Assembly: GCF_900637665.1 (NCBI RefSeq)
Contig: NZ_LR134386.1
Span: 2,720,501-2,784,500 of the forward strand
DNA from: Chryseobacterium nakagawai
GTDB taxonomy: Bacteria > Bacteroidota > Bacteroidia > Flavobacteriales > Weeksellaceae
Reading direction: 5' to 3'
DNA length: 64,000 nucleotides
Shown here: positions 26,567 through 35,760 of the stretch, in pieces
Layout: every line of letters begins with the position of its first letter
How positions within the stretch are numbered: position 1 is the first letter of the stretch
Notes under the pieces: model-generated
The model's input: the letters and a program-made list of their open reading frames with translations, nothing else
Told to the model about the DNA's origin: nothing
Databases searched by the model: none
Translations under genes and position numbers: made by a program

Positions 26567-27742
26567 ATGAAAGAAGCATTTATCATTGCAGCAAAAAGAA
26601 CCCCTATCGGAGGTTTTATGGGGAGTTTATCTGGTTTTACAGCTCCACAATTGGGGGCTATGGCTATACAGCATACTTATGAAAGTGTAGGAGTTTCCCC
26701 AAAAAATATAGACAGCATATATATGGGAAATGTATTGAGTGCAGGCGTGGGACAGTCGCCGGCGAGACAGTCAGCCATTTTTTCGAAAATTCCGGTAGAT
26801 AAAGATGCTACCACCGTAAATAAAGTATGTGCTTCAGGAATGAAGGCCGCCATCATCGGAGCACAACAGATCCAACTCGGTTTAGAAAGTCTTGTCATGA
26901 CAGGCGGAATGGAAAGTATGAGCAATGTGCCTCATTATAATTACCTTCGGAAAGGGCATAAATTAGGTGATACAGCGCTTACAGATGGCCTGATTAAAGA
27001 CGGTTTGTGGGATGTGTATCATAACTTTCATATGGGAAGTGCGGCAGAGCTAGGAGTGAAAAAATACGGATTAACAAGACAACAACTGGATGACTATGCG
27101 CTAAGCTCTTATAAAAGAGCCCAGGAAGCAGCATCAGAAAATAAATTCAAAGCGGAATTATTTAACATCACCACTGAAGGAAAGAAAGGAATTACAATCG
27201 TAGAAAGAGATGAAGATATTGATAAACTGATTCCCGAGAAAATATCCTTGTTGAAACCTGTTTTTGAAAATGACGGGATGCTCACGGCTGCCAATTCAAG
27301 CAATCTCAATGATGGTGCAGCCGCAATATTACTTGGTTGCTCTGAGGCTGTACAAGAGTATCATCTTAAGCCATTAGCTAAGATTATAGCGTATGCTGAT
27401 GCTGCTCAGTCCCCGGAGTGGTTTACCACTTCTCCATCTGTTGCCATTCAAAAAGTTTTGAAAAACGCAGGACTTAGCCTGTCTGATATTGATTATTTTG
27501 AAATCAATGAAGCTTATTCTTCTGTAATTTTATCCAATCAGCAGATTCTGGGATATGATTTGGATAAGGTTAATGTATATGGGGGAGCTGTGGCAATGGG
27601 ACATCCAATCGGAGCCTCAGGAGCACGAATTATGGCCACTTTGGTGAATGTATTACGGCAGGAGGGTGGACGGTATGGTATTGCAGCGATCTGTAATGGT
27701 GGCGGTGGAGCTTCAGCAATTCTTATTGAAAATTTAAATTAA
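26567..27742 (+). CDS. Acetyl-CoA acyltransferase (thiolase)
   Basis: A 391-residue thiolase that condenses or cleaves acyl-CoA. The nucleophilic Cys lies in TVNKVCASGMKAA near 89; the catalytic His is in GGAVAMGHPIGASGARI near 345; and the proton-relay Cys is in AICNGGGGASA near 377. EINEAYSS also fits. Length and motifs do not separate a degradative 3-ketoacyl-CoA thiolase from an acetoacetyl-CoA biosynthetic one. Two TetR-type operators flank its promoter, so expression is probably repressed until an acyl-CoA or other ligand is present; no tetR gene is adjacent. Confidence 0.93.
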   Translation: MKEAFIIAAKRTPIGGFMGSLSGFTAPQLGAMAIQHTYESVGVSPKNIDSIYMGNVLSAGVGQSPARQSAIFSKIPVDKDATTVNKVCASGMKAAIIGAQQIQLGLESLVMTGGMESMSNVPHYNYLRKGHKLGDTALTDGLIKDGLWDVYHNFHMGSAAELGVKKYGLTRQQLDDYALSSYKRAQEAASENKFKAELFNITTEGKKGITIVERDEDIDKLIPEKISLLKPVFENDGMLTAANSSNLNDGAAAILLGCSEAVQEYHLKPLAKIIAYADAAQSPEWFTTSPSVAIQKVLKNAGLSLSDIDYFEINEAYSSVILSNQQILGYDLDKVNVYGGAVAMGHPIGASGARIMATLVNVLRQEGGRYGIAAICNGGGGASAILIENLN

Positions 27743-27818
27743 ATAAATAATTTTATACAATAAAAATCGGTTAAAGGGTTTTTTAAAATATTATTTACAT
27801 CATCAGGAAATATTAAGT

Positions 27819-28624
27819 ATGAAACAGGAAAATGAAGGAATATAGGAAAAATAGATCATTATTGGAAAATAATTCCAACCCATCATACACCGTCTTATTC
27901 TGTTGATAAAATGATTTCTGATCATAAAACGATTAAAGTTGTAACGGTAAGTAAGCATTATGAAAACTGGGAACAGATTTTTGAATGTCCTAACCTTGAA
28001 GAAATAAACCTGGATAATCCCAGCCAGGCACAGGTTCAAGCAATGAATGAATTTGGAGGTCTTAAAAGAGTAAGAATAAAACATTTTCGAGCTATCTCCG
28101 CTACAAAATCTTCCTCAACTGAAAGCACTGCATCTTGAAAATTTCCAGAAGATTTCCAGCTTTGAAAGATTTAAGGAATTAAAACTCTGAGATACCTTCA
28201 CATTAGCGGAACTTTAGACTGGAAACAACCCATTGAAAATTTCACATTTTTAGAAGCACTTCCAGAACTTGAAATACTCAGTCTTATGTTTTTTCTTCTT
28301 AAGACTCCGTTTCCTGCTTTTAAACCTCTTGTAAGGCTGCAAAAGCTTTTGGAGATAAGAATACCCAGAGAAACATTAGATACAGCATAATATGCCTTTT
28401 TAGAGATTGCTAAACCAATCGCAATAAAAGGGTTCGAAAATGAAACCTCATGGCCTTTGTATATTAATATTGATTATAGTGATCAGGAATATGTAAGTTT
28501 ATTGGGACAAGGAGAGGGGAGAATAAAGCTTAATCATCCTGAAATTCATGAGAAATTATAGGCTTACCTGAAAAAATATGAAGACTATAAGGAAAATGCC
28601 AAAGAAATCATTCGGAATCTATAA
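27819..28624 (+). pseudogene. Decayed leucine-rich-repeat protein gene
   Basis: From the ATG at 27819 the reading frame has a TAG after eight codons (27843-27845), continues in frame as a protein-like sequence to about 28088 (IKVVTVSKHYENWEQIFECPNL...LEEINLDNPSQAQ), then shifts frame near 28088, again near 28188, and meets further stops to a final TAA at 28622-28624. All frames spell a leucine-rich-repeat pattern (LSPLQNLPQLKALHLENFQK, LRYLHISGT, LPELEILSLM). At least two frameshifts and three in-frame stops make it a non-functional relic of an LRR protein of about 265 residues, which would have been cytosolic or surface-exposed. No signal peptide is visible. Confidence 0.85.
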
Positions 28625-28756
28625 TGATTCAAAAGCATTGATAATTATATAATTAACTTTTATTTTATTGTTTATTTATCAATGTTTTTCTATTAAAAAT
28701 ATCTTTAAACTGATAAATATCATTACATTCTTATTTTTATTGATTCTAAATAAATA

Positions 28757-28764
28757 TAAATTTG
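28757..28764 (+). promoter_or_regulatory. Candidate -7 element of the GEVED/T9SS gene
   Basis: TAAATTTG fits TAnnTTTG, 22 bases before the ATG at 28787. A TTG sits 14 bases upstream, closer than usual. Confidence 0.5.
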
Positions 28765-28786
28765 TCTCATAAAAATTAAGAATTCT

Positions 28787-30091
28787 ATGAAAAAAATAAC
28801 TACTCTTTCTGCTGTCGTTTTATTTGGGCTCGTAAGCGCTCAGTATTGCACTCCTACTTTTCAGTATGGTGCAGGAAGTAATATGATAAGCAATGTTACC
28901 TTTGGGAGTATCAACAATAATTCATCTACCAATTCATCCACAACACAAGAATATGAAGATTTTACTTCTTTTTCAACTGATCTGGTAGCTGGGAATGCAT
29001 ATCCGATATCAATAAAAGGTCCGTCAAGTACTTTTCCCAGTGATGTAATGGTTTATATTGATTTTAACGGGAATGGTAGCTTTGATGATGCGGGAGAGAG
29101 CTTTTATATTGGCAGACTGGAGGCAGCCAATCCGGCCAATGCTTTTACTATTGATAATACGATTACGATTCCGTCTACTGTCTCAGGGGGTAGTAAAAGA
29201 ATGAGAGTGCTTAAAAATACAAATGTAATGGCGTATTCAGATCCGGGTGCTCAAAACTCTATCTCTTCTGCATGTGACTCCGGATTAAGAGCAGGCCAGA
29301 CTGAAGATTATACAGTAAATATTCAGGGAAATAGCAACAGTTTTCCATTTCCATATTGTGGATCTGAAGGCATAACAAGCCTTACCGTAAGTGAAATAGG
29401 TAAGGTAGAATTTGCAGGAGTAGAAAATGAGAGCCCCGTTGATGGAAACTCAACCGTTATAGAAGATTTTACGGGAACCATTTTTAATGTCAGCCGTGGA
29501 AATGGGTATCCCATAACCGTGACAGGAGGAACTCATGGACAAGTAACAGTTTCTGCCTATGCTTATATCGATTTTAATCATAATAATCAATTTGATGCCG
29601 ATGAAAAGTTTAATCTTGGATATCTGGACAATTCAAATCCAATTTCCGGTCATGAATCAGGAGTGACTTCAGAAACAATTACTATTCCAGCTAATGCGTT
29701 ATTAGGAAATACACGTTTCAGACTGGTAAAAGCGTATGAATCAAGCTCATGGATGGGAACGCTGGAGAATCTTCCATGTCCTTCAGGTTGGTTTATTGGC
29801 CAGGCAGAAGATTACACGATCAATGTACAACCGGAAAGCCTTTCCACAACAGAAGTTTCTAAGGATAAGTCTATTGAGGTGAAAGTATATCCAAATCCTA
29901 CCTCCGGAAACGTATCCATCAGAATGAAAGAAAAGTTGGAAAAATATGAAGTTTATAACATATCAGGACAAAAACTTTCGGAAGGAAACTCTGATACGGT
30001 GAATATGAACAGCTTTATTCCAGGAACTTATCTGATTAAAATACAGACAAAAGATAAAAAAGTAATTACTGAAAAGGTAATTAAAAAGTAA
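28787..30091 (+). CDS. Secreted GEVED-domain protein with T9SS type A sorting domain
   Basis: A 434-residue secreted protein. A Sec signal (MKKITTLSAVVLFGLVSAQ) is followed by two GEVED-type modules of about 150 residues each: DVMVYIDFNGNGSFDDAGESFYIGRL near 85, and SAYAYIDFNHNNQFDADEKFNLGYL near 255, each ending in AEDYTVNI or the like. The calcium-loop-like DFNGNGSFDD and DFNHNNQFDAD stretches are typical. The last 75 residues are a type A sorting domain (VYPNPTSGNVSI...GTYLIKIQTKDKKVITEKVIKK), so the protein is exported through the type IX system. Function is unknown; the modules suggest adhesion or glycan contact. Confidence 0.93.
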   Translation: MKKITTLSAVVLFGLVSAQYCTPTFQYGAGSNMISNVTFGSINNNSSTNSSTTQEYEDFTSFSTDLVAGNAYPISIKGPSSTFPSDVMVYIDFNGNGSFDDAGESFYIGRLEAANPANAFTIDNTITIPSTVSGGSKRMRVLKNTNVMAYSDPGAQNSISSACDSGLRAGQTEDYTVNIQGNSNSFPFPYCGSEGITSLTVSEIGKVEFAGVENESPVDGNSTVIEDFTGTIFNVSRGNGYPITVTGGTHGQVTVSAYAYIDFNHNNQFDADEKFNLGYLDNSNPISGHESGVTSETITIPANALLGNTRFRLVKAYESSSWMGTLENLPCPSGWFIGQAEDYTINVQPESLSTTEVSKDKSIEVKVYPNPTSGNVSIRMKEKLEKYEVYNISGQKLSEGNSDTVNMNSFIPGTYLIKIQTKDKKVITEKVIKK

Positions 30092-30131
30092 AACACATAT
30101 CTAATCATATCCATATCAATTTTTGTTTTTT

Positions 30132-30159
30132 ACCGGCAGATTATATCTGTCGGTTTTGT
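30132..30159 (+). terminator. Terminator after the GEVED/T9SS gene
   Basis: Stem ACCGGCAGA / TCTGTCGGT (9 pairs, one G-T) with a TTATA loop and a following TTTG TTTT tract. Confidence 0.88.
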
Positions 30160-30286
30160 TTTGTAGATATTTCATCATATTGATAATGAGTTTTTTTATT
30201 TTTGAAAATAAGCTGCAGCTATTTCTTAACTATTCTTAGTGCCTTAAATATCTTAATGGTTCAGGTATTTTAATGCTTTATATATT

Positions 30287-33200
30287 CTATTTCTGTTCCA
30301 AAATATCCAGAAGATCCTGTTTTGAAAGCCCCTGAAATTTTGTTCCGTCTGTTTTAAGAAGGTTCTGAGCCAATAGCTTTTTCTTTTTCTGAAGGGCAAG
30401 GATTTTTTCTTCCACTGTATTGGAACAGATCATACGGACAGCAATGACGTTTTTAGTCTGTCCTATACGATAACTTCGGTCGATAGCCTGGTTTTCAGTT
30501 GCCGGATTCCACCATGGATCGATCAGGTAAATATAATCAGCTTGGGTAAGGTTAAGTCCCACACCACCAGCTTTTAGACTTATCAAAAACACCCTGATCT
30601 CTTCATTCTCCTGGAAGTTAGCTACTTTTTGGCCTCTGTCCTTAGTTTGGCCTGTAAGATATTCGAAAGGAATTCCGTGGCGCTCCAGTTCAGGCTTCAA
30701 TAAATCCAGCATTCCTACAAACTGAGAGAAAACAAGGATTTTATGATCTTTCGATTTTCCAAGGATCTGTTCCATCAGAATTTCAATTTTAACGGCATTT
30801 TCTCCAGAGTATCCTTCTTTAATCAATACGGGAGAATTGCAGATCTGTCTGAGTCTTGTAAGACCTGTAAGAACGTGCATGCTGTTTTTATTGAGATCAT
30901 CGTCATCATTGGCCGCAATAAATTCACGAAGTTCTTTTTCATAAGCATCATAAATCCTGCGTTGTTCGGTATTCATTTCACAATAGATAACAGTCTCTGT
31001 TTTCTCGGGAAGCTCTTTGGCTACTTGTTTCTTAGTTCTGCGGAGAATAAACGGTTTTATCTTCTGCTGAAGCTCCATAGCCCGTTTACTGTACTCAAAT
31101 TTATCAATAGGAATGGCATAAATATCTTTGAAATACTGTTTGCTGCCCAATAAGCCAGGGCATGCAAAAGAAAGCTGGCTGTAAAGATCGAAAGTGCTGT
31201 TTTCAACAGGAGTTCCGGTAAGTACAATTCTGTTCCTGGATTGAAGCAGGCGAGCTGCTTTATATCTTTCAGAATTAGGGTTCTTAATGGTCTGTGACTC
31301 ATCAAGAAAAGTATAATTGAAATTAAAAGTTTTCAGAAAACGGATATCGGAAAGTAACATTCCGTAGCTGGTGAGAATAATCTCATAATCAGATAGGTGA
31401 GTGGTTGATTTTTGCCGATACGGACCATAATGAACTAAAACTTTTATGGAAGGAGCAAACTTTCTGACTTCTTCCTGCCAGTTGAAAATCAGGGAGGTAG
31501 GAACTACAACCAGATTCGTGGTATGTCCTCGTTTTTCCCTTTGAGAAAGAATAAATGCAATGACTTGAAGGGTTTTTCCCAATCCCATATCATCGGCAAG
31601 ACATCCGCCGAAGTTGAAGTCATCAAGAAAATTAAGCCAGTTTAATCCTTCATGCTGATAATCTCTTAATTCAGCATTTAATTCCACAGGAATATTAACC
31701 TGAGGAATATTCTTACCGGGTGAAAACTGAGTGGAATAAGTCGTTATTTCATCCTGAATTTCAGTACTCAATATCTTTTTTTCAAAAAGAGAAGAGATTT
31801 CAGTAAAATTGATTTTTGGAATCTTTAGCAGCTCTTCATCAATTTCTCCAGCCTGAAAATAAGCAGCGATTTTGTCCATCCATTCTTCAGGAAGAATCCC
31901 GAGACTGCCATCATCCAGCTGGACGAATTTACTTTTATTACGGATGGTTCTGTGAAGCTGTTTTAAAGTGGCTTCTTTCTGTCCAAAACCTACTTTTAAT
32001 TTTGCATTAAACCAATCCAGCCCACTTGTAATCTGAATATTAATCTTGGCACGGTGGGGGTTAAGCTTATTGTTTTTCAGTTCATTAAAGCCTAAAATAA
32101 TAATACCTTCATTTCGCCATGCTTCAAATGCATTCAAGAACCAGTTATCATCAAGAAATTTATCTCTGTGCAGATAGAAATACTGATAGCCATCCATCTG
32201 TTCTTCAAAATCAGGATGCTGCTGCATTACCAAAGAGGTAAAGCGGGCTTCCGAAGCATCATTTCGTTCTATTTTGAAAGGATTTCCATTCTGATCGGTA
32301 TCAAAAATCTGCTTTCTGGAATATACAGGAACTTCTACCTGACCGTACTTCATGACAGGGGTAATTCCAATATAATTTTCCTGCTGACGAAGATAAATGA
32401 CTCTTTCTATCTGGAATTTTTTTTCTTCAAGCTGTACTTTCGTTGCGCTTTGTATATAGCTGTAATTGATATGAATATGTTCTTCTAAACTAGAGAGGGT
32501 TTGCCGCATGAATTCCTCATATTTTGAAGAATGAATCAGCAAAATTTCGTTATTTGCCTTGAAAAACCTGATGATCCTAAGCATGTCAGGGTGGTCTATA
32601 AGGCTGAATGTGTTGCTGTTATATACAAAATATTCATTTCTGATTATCACATTTTTAAAAGGAACGGAAGAATCATTTAATAGCAGGCTTCCGGTAATTT
32701 CATAAAATGGATCTTTCTTAAATACAGAGAGTTGAACTTCGGTATTTAAAGTGTTAAGTGTAACAGGTGTAAGGGACTTTGCAGAGACCGTTTCTGCGAT
32801 TTCCCGATCATGATAGTATACCTCCAGATCGAGAGGATTTTTTACAATTAGTTTTAACGCTTCCCATTCCGCAGCATTATACTCTTCATTGTAGTTGTTC
32901 TGAAAAGAAGAAATAGCAGTATAGAATTTTATGTCCAAAGGCTTTTCCGCTTTCCAAATCAATTGCATGGCATCTACGGCATTAACAGGATTTTTAATCT
33001 TACCGGTTTGGGTGGTCTCAGCCTCCATGAGAGAAAATACCAAATGATTGTAGTAACGATGTTTACCGATGACCAATATTTGTTTTTTACCTGTTTCCTG
33101 TGCTGCCAGCTCATCCAGTTTAGAAGGGAGCTGGGGCAAAAGGTCTCGTTGGAACATTTGCTCATCCATAGGAAGCATTTCCTTGATTTTCGGCAGAATT

Positions 33201-33625
33201 TCAAGTTTCCCTTCTGTTAATCTCAATTGAAAGTATTGGTCGAGATCCGGTTCATTTTCTAAACCATAGCCTTTGGCTTTAGATAGGAAGGTTTTTTTAC
33301 GTAGAATTTCATCAAAGAAAATGCGGTATTTCTTTTCTTCCAGAATACAATGGATGATTTCTGCCTGGTGAGCACAAAGCTGAGCTTTAGAATGATCACA
33401 AGTACAGCTACAAATCAGCGAATTATTTATACGGCTTATAGTAACCATCGGAAAATCCTGAAGTGAAGAATCCTTTGTAAAGATTCCTGTATTATTTTCG
33501 ATGGCAACAGGGTAAACTTCATGAAAGTCAGTGATTCCAATAAATGAACTTTCTGAGGTATGCTTTAGTAAATCATACACGGAAAGTGTACTGATATTGA
33601 TGTTTTCAAGAATATATTCTGCCAT
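30287..33625 (-). CDS. SWIM zinc-finger SNF2-family helicase
   Basis: An 1112-residue protein of the SNF2 (Swi2/Snf2) ATPase family. Near the N-terminus is a SWIM zinc finger (SCTCDHSKAQLCAHQ near 75-90, Cys-x-Cys...Cys-x-His). The middle 450 residues are a variable region without motifs that I recognise. The helicase core starts near 655: LADDMGLGKTLQVI (Walker A), FLDESQTIKNP (Walker B box), TGTPVENS (motif III), then VFLISLKAGGVGLNLTQADYIYLIDPWWNPATENQAIDRSYRIGQ (motifs V and VI). It would move on duplex DNA using ATP; partners and targets are unknown. It stands alone on the minus strand. Confidence 0.93.
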   Translation of the reverse strand: MAEYILENINISTLSVYDLLKHTSESSFIGITDFHEVYPVAIENNTGIFTKDSSLQDFPMVTISRINNSLICSCTCDHSKAQLCAHQAEIIHCILEEKKYRIFFDEILRKKTFLSKAKGYGLENEPDLDQYFQLRLTEGKLEILPKIKEMLPMDEQMFQRDLLPQLPSKLDELAAQETGKKQILVIGKHRYYNHLVFSLMEAETTQTGKIKNPVNAVDAMQLIWKAEKPLDIKFYTAISSFQNNYNEEYNAAEWEALKLIVKNPLDLEVYYHDREIAETVSAKSLTPVTLNTLNTEVQLSVFKKDPFYEITGSLLLNDSSVPFKNVIIRNEYFVYNSNTFSLIDHPDMLRIIRFFKANNEILLIHSSKYEEFMRQTLSSLEEHIHINYSYIQSATKVQLEEKKFQIERVIYLRQQENYIGITPVMKYGQVEVPVYSRKQIFDTDQNGNPFKIERNDASEARFTSLVMQQHPDFEEQMDGYQYFYLHRDKFLDDNWFLNAFEAWRNEGIIILGFNELKNNKLNPHRAKINIQITSGLDWFNAKLKVGFGQKEATLKQLHRTIRNKSKFVQLDDGSLGILPEEWMDKIAAYFQAGEIDEELLKIPKINFTEISSLFEKKILSTEIQDEITTYSTQFSPGKNIPQVNIPVELNAELRDYQHEGLNWLNFLDDFNFGGCLADDMGLGKTLQVIAFILSQREKRGHTTNLVVVPTSLIFNWQEEVRKFAPSIKVLVHYGPYRQKSTTHLSDYEIILTSYGMLLSDIRFLKTFNFNYTFLDESQTIKNPNSERYKAARLLQSRNRIVLTGTPVENSTFDLYSQLSFACPGLLGSKQYFKDIYAIPIDKFEYSKRAMELQQKIKPFILRRTKKQVAKELPEKTETVIYCEMNTEQRRIYDAYEKELREFIAANDDDDLNKNSMHVLTGLTRLRQICNSPVLIKEGYSGENAVKIEILMEQILGKSKDHKILVFSQFVGMLDLLKPELERHGIPFEYLTGQTKDRGQKVANFQENEEIRVFLISLKAGGVGLNLTQADYIYLIDPWWNPATENQAIDRSYRIGQTKNVIAVRMICSNTVEEKILALQKKKKLLAQNLLKTDGTKFQGLSKQDLLDILEQK

Positions 33626-33722
33626 AAAAATTACTCAGAGCAAACTTACAAAAAAACGATAAAATGAAAGGACTCTTACAACTTTCAGACCTATAAAATA
33701 TTTTTAATATAAGAGTCTAACA

Positions 33723-33821
33723 ATGTATCAGATTACTAAATTAAATATATTCATTTTGGCTACAGCTTGGTCCGTTTTGGCAACTCTTATCTTTTTTATG
33801 ATGCTGAACTTTGTCCTGTAA
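33723..33821 (+). CDS. Candidate 32-residue membrane microprotein
   Basis: An intact frame from ATG (33723) to TAA (33819-33821) encodes MYQITKLNIFILATAWSVL... with one hydrophobic segment from about residue 8 to 31. It ends 16 bases before the SDR ATG at 33838. It could be a small single-pass membrane protein or a short leader peptide whose translation influences the SDR gene. A chance frame cannot be excluded in AT-rich DNA, since the start has only a weak Shine-Dalgarno context. Confidence 0.4.
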   Translation: MYQITKLNIFILATAWSVLATLIFFMMLNFVL

Positions 33822-33837
33822 TTTTAAACAAGAAAAA

Positions 33838-34635
33838 ATGAAAACAATTTTTATAACAGGGGCTTCTACAGGATTAGGTAAAGCAACTGCACAATTATTT
33901 CAACAGAAAGGATGGAAGGTAATTGCTACCATGAGAAATCCTGAAGCTGCTTCAGATCTTATTTCTCTGGATAATGTAACAGTACTTCCATTGGATGTTA
34001 CTAATCCGGAACAAATACAGGCGGTTGTCAATCAATCATTGGAATTGGGGGATGTGGATGTTGTTTTTAACAATGCAGGGTATGGTCTTTTAGGACCTTT
34101 AGAAGCCTTGAGTGATGATCAGATTGTGAGGCAGCTGAATACAAATTTATTAGGTACGATTCGTGTTACTCAGGCGTTCACGGGTTATTTTAGAGAGAAA
34201 AAGAAAGGAATGTTTATTTCTACGACATCCATTGGAGGATTAATGGCTTTCCCTCTGAATTCAATTTATCATGCTACAAAATGGGCATTGGAGGGCTGGA
34301 GCGAAAGCATGGCTTTTGAATTGGATAGGTTCGGAATAGATATTAAAACGGTTTCGCCCGGAGGTATTAAAACTGATTTTGTAAGTCGCTCTCTGGATTC
34401 TGCAACGGGTCCTGCTTATGAAGAGATGATTAATTCTCTATATTCTGTTATGGAAGGAATGATGGAAGCTGCTTCTACACCGGAACAAATTGCTGAAGTG
34501 GTGTATGAGGCTGCAACAGATGGCAAAAAGCAGTTAAGATATGTTGCAGGTGAGGATGCGAAGGCTCTTTATGCACAACGTCTGGAATTAGGTGCTGAAG
34601 CATTCAGAGAAGAATTAGGAAGACGGTTTAGTTAG
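33838..34635 (+). CDS. Short-chain dehydrogenase/reductase
   Basis: A 265-residue classical SDR. I start at the ATG at 33838 (MKTIFITGASTGLGKATAQLFQQKG), since the nine upstream residues precede the fold. The NAD(P)-binding TGASTGLG is at 7-14, NNAGYG near 80, and the active-site YHATK (Tyr and Lys) is near 150 with Ser in TTSIGG. The C-terminal end binds substrate and gives no clue to it. An AraC gene follows after 51 bases on the same strand, so the SDR is likely its target or co-transcribed with it. SDR/AraC pairs of this kind often form a small operon. Confidence 0.94.
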   Translation: MKTIFITGASTGLGKATAQLFQQKGWKVIATMRNPEAASDLISLDNVTVLPLDVTNPEQIQAVVNQSLELGDVDVVFNNAGYGLLGPLEALSDDQIVRQLNTNLLGTIRVTQAFTGYFREKKKGMFISTTSIGGLMAFPLNSIYHATKWALEGWSESMAFELDRFGIDIKTVSPGGIKTDFVSRSLDSATGPAYEEMINSLYSVMEGMMEAASTPEQIAEVVYEAATDGKKQLRYVAGEDAKALYAQRLELGAEAFREELGRRFS

Positions 34636-34686
34636 TTATCTATGAGTTTTATAGGGAGCTTCATGAAAAAATGATAATTTTATACC

Positions 34687-35601
34687 ATGGAAAAGAAAGA
34701 AAATTCTTTAATAAAAATTTCCTCAATATCGGAGTTACACAGTTTGTTGCAGCTTCCGGGACCGCTTCATCCATTAGTAAGTCTTATAGATAATGAAAAA
34801 ATGAGCCTTAAAGAGGATTGGGCAGGAAAAAGTTTTATGTTTAATTTCTATAAAATTTCCTATAAATATTCTACAAGCGGGAAAATGGGATACGGACAAG
34901 GATATTATGATTTTAATGAAGGCGGAATGATGTTTACAGCTCCGGGGCAGATTCTTTCTCCTGAAGAGAATGCAGAATACTGTGGCTATACACTTTTGAT
35001 ACATCCGGATTTTATCAGGAACTATCCTTTAGCTCAAAATATAAAAAAACTTGGCTTTTTTTCTTATGATACAAATGAAGCCCTTCATTTGTCTGATCAG
35101 GAAAAGAAGATTATGCAAGGACTTTTGAACAGTATTAAAAATGAGCTGAATACTGCCATTGATGAAGTAAGTCAGGATGTGATTATTTCCTATACTGAAG
35201 TTCTGCTCAATTACAGCAATCGCTTTTATAAAAGACAGTTCATTACAAGAAAAGCTGTAAATAATGATTTGTTGAGCACAATGGAGAAAGTGTTGGAGGA
35301 TTATTTTAATGATCAGAAAACATTGACAACCGGACTTCCTACAGTGGATTTTTTGGCTTCGAAGCTCAATCTGTCACCTCATTATCTCAGCGATATGTTA
35401 AGGAATCTTACAGGACAGAATGCACAACAGCATATTCATGAAAAGTTGATTGAAAAAGCAAAGGAATATCTTACAGGCACTAATTTCTCAGTATCGGAAG
35501 TAGCGTATGCTTTAGGATTTGAACATCCACAATCTTTCAATAAATTATTTAAAAAGAAAACAGATCAAACCCCTTTAGGTTACAGACAGCTATTTAATTA
35601 G
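34687..35601 (+). CDS. AraC-family transcriptional regulator next to the SDR gene
   Basis: A 304-residue regulator. Residues 1-180 are a variable sensor region with a cupin-like beginning (GQGYYDFNEGGMMFTAPGQILSPEEN), and the last 100 residues are the AraC double helix-turn-helix (VDFLASKLNLSPHYLSDMLRNLTGQNAQQHIHEKLIEKAKEYLTGTNFSVSEVAYALGFEHPQSFNKLFKKKTDQTPLGYRQ). It lies downstream of the SDR gene in the same direction, so it may control that gene. The ligand is not known. It ends in a clean hairpin. Confidence 0.94.
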   Translation: MEKKENSLIKISSISELHSLLQLPGPLHPLVSLIDNEKMSLKEDWAGKSFMFNFYKISYKYSTSGKMGYGQGYYDFNEGGMMFTAPGQILSPEENAEYCGYTLLIHPDFIRNYPLAQNIKKLGFFSYDTNEALHLSDQEKKIMQGLLNSIKNELNTAIDEVSQDVIISYTEVLLNYSNRFYKRQFITRKAVNNDLLSTMEKVLEDYFNDQKTLTTGLPTVDFLASKLNLSPHYLSDMLRNLTGQNAQQHIHEKLIEKAKEYLTGTNFSVSEVAYALGFEHPQSFNKLFKKKTDQTPLGYRQLFN

Positions 35602-35608
35602 ATATACA

Positions 35609-35640
35609 ATGCCCAGCCACTATGGCTGGGCATTCTCTTT
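35609..35640 (+). terminator. Terminator after the SDR/AraC pair
   Basis: Perfect 10-base-pair stem ATGCCCAGCC / GGCTGGGCAT with a five-base loop, then TCTCTTT. Confidence 0.88.
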
Positions 35641-35760
35641 AGTGCAATTGGTAGAAGGAATAAGGCTTTAGATAGATCATTAATTGTCATGAGAGTTTAG
35701 TTATTTATCTTTATGATGGGAAATATATATAAGTATAACTAATCTTAAAATCAGCATAAT

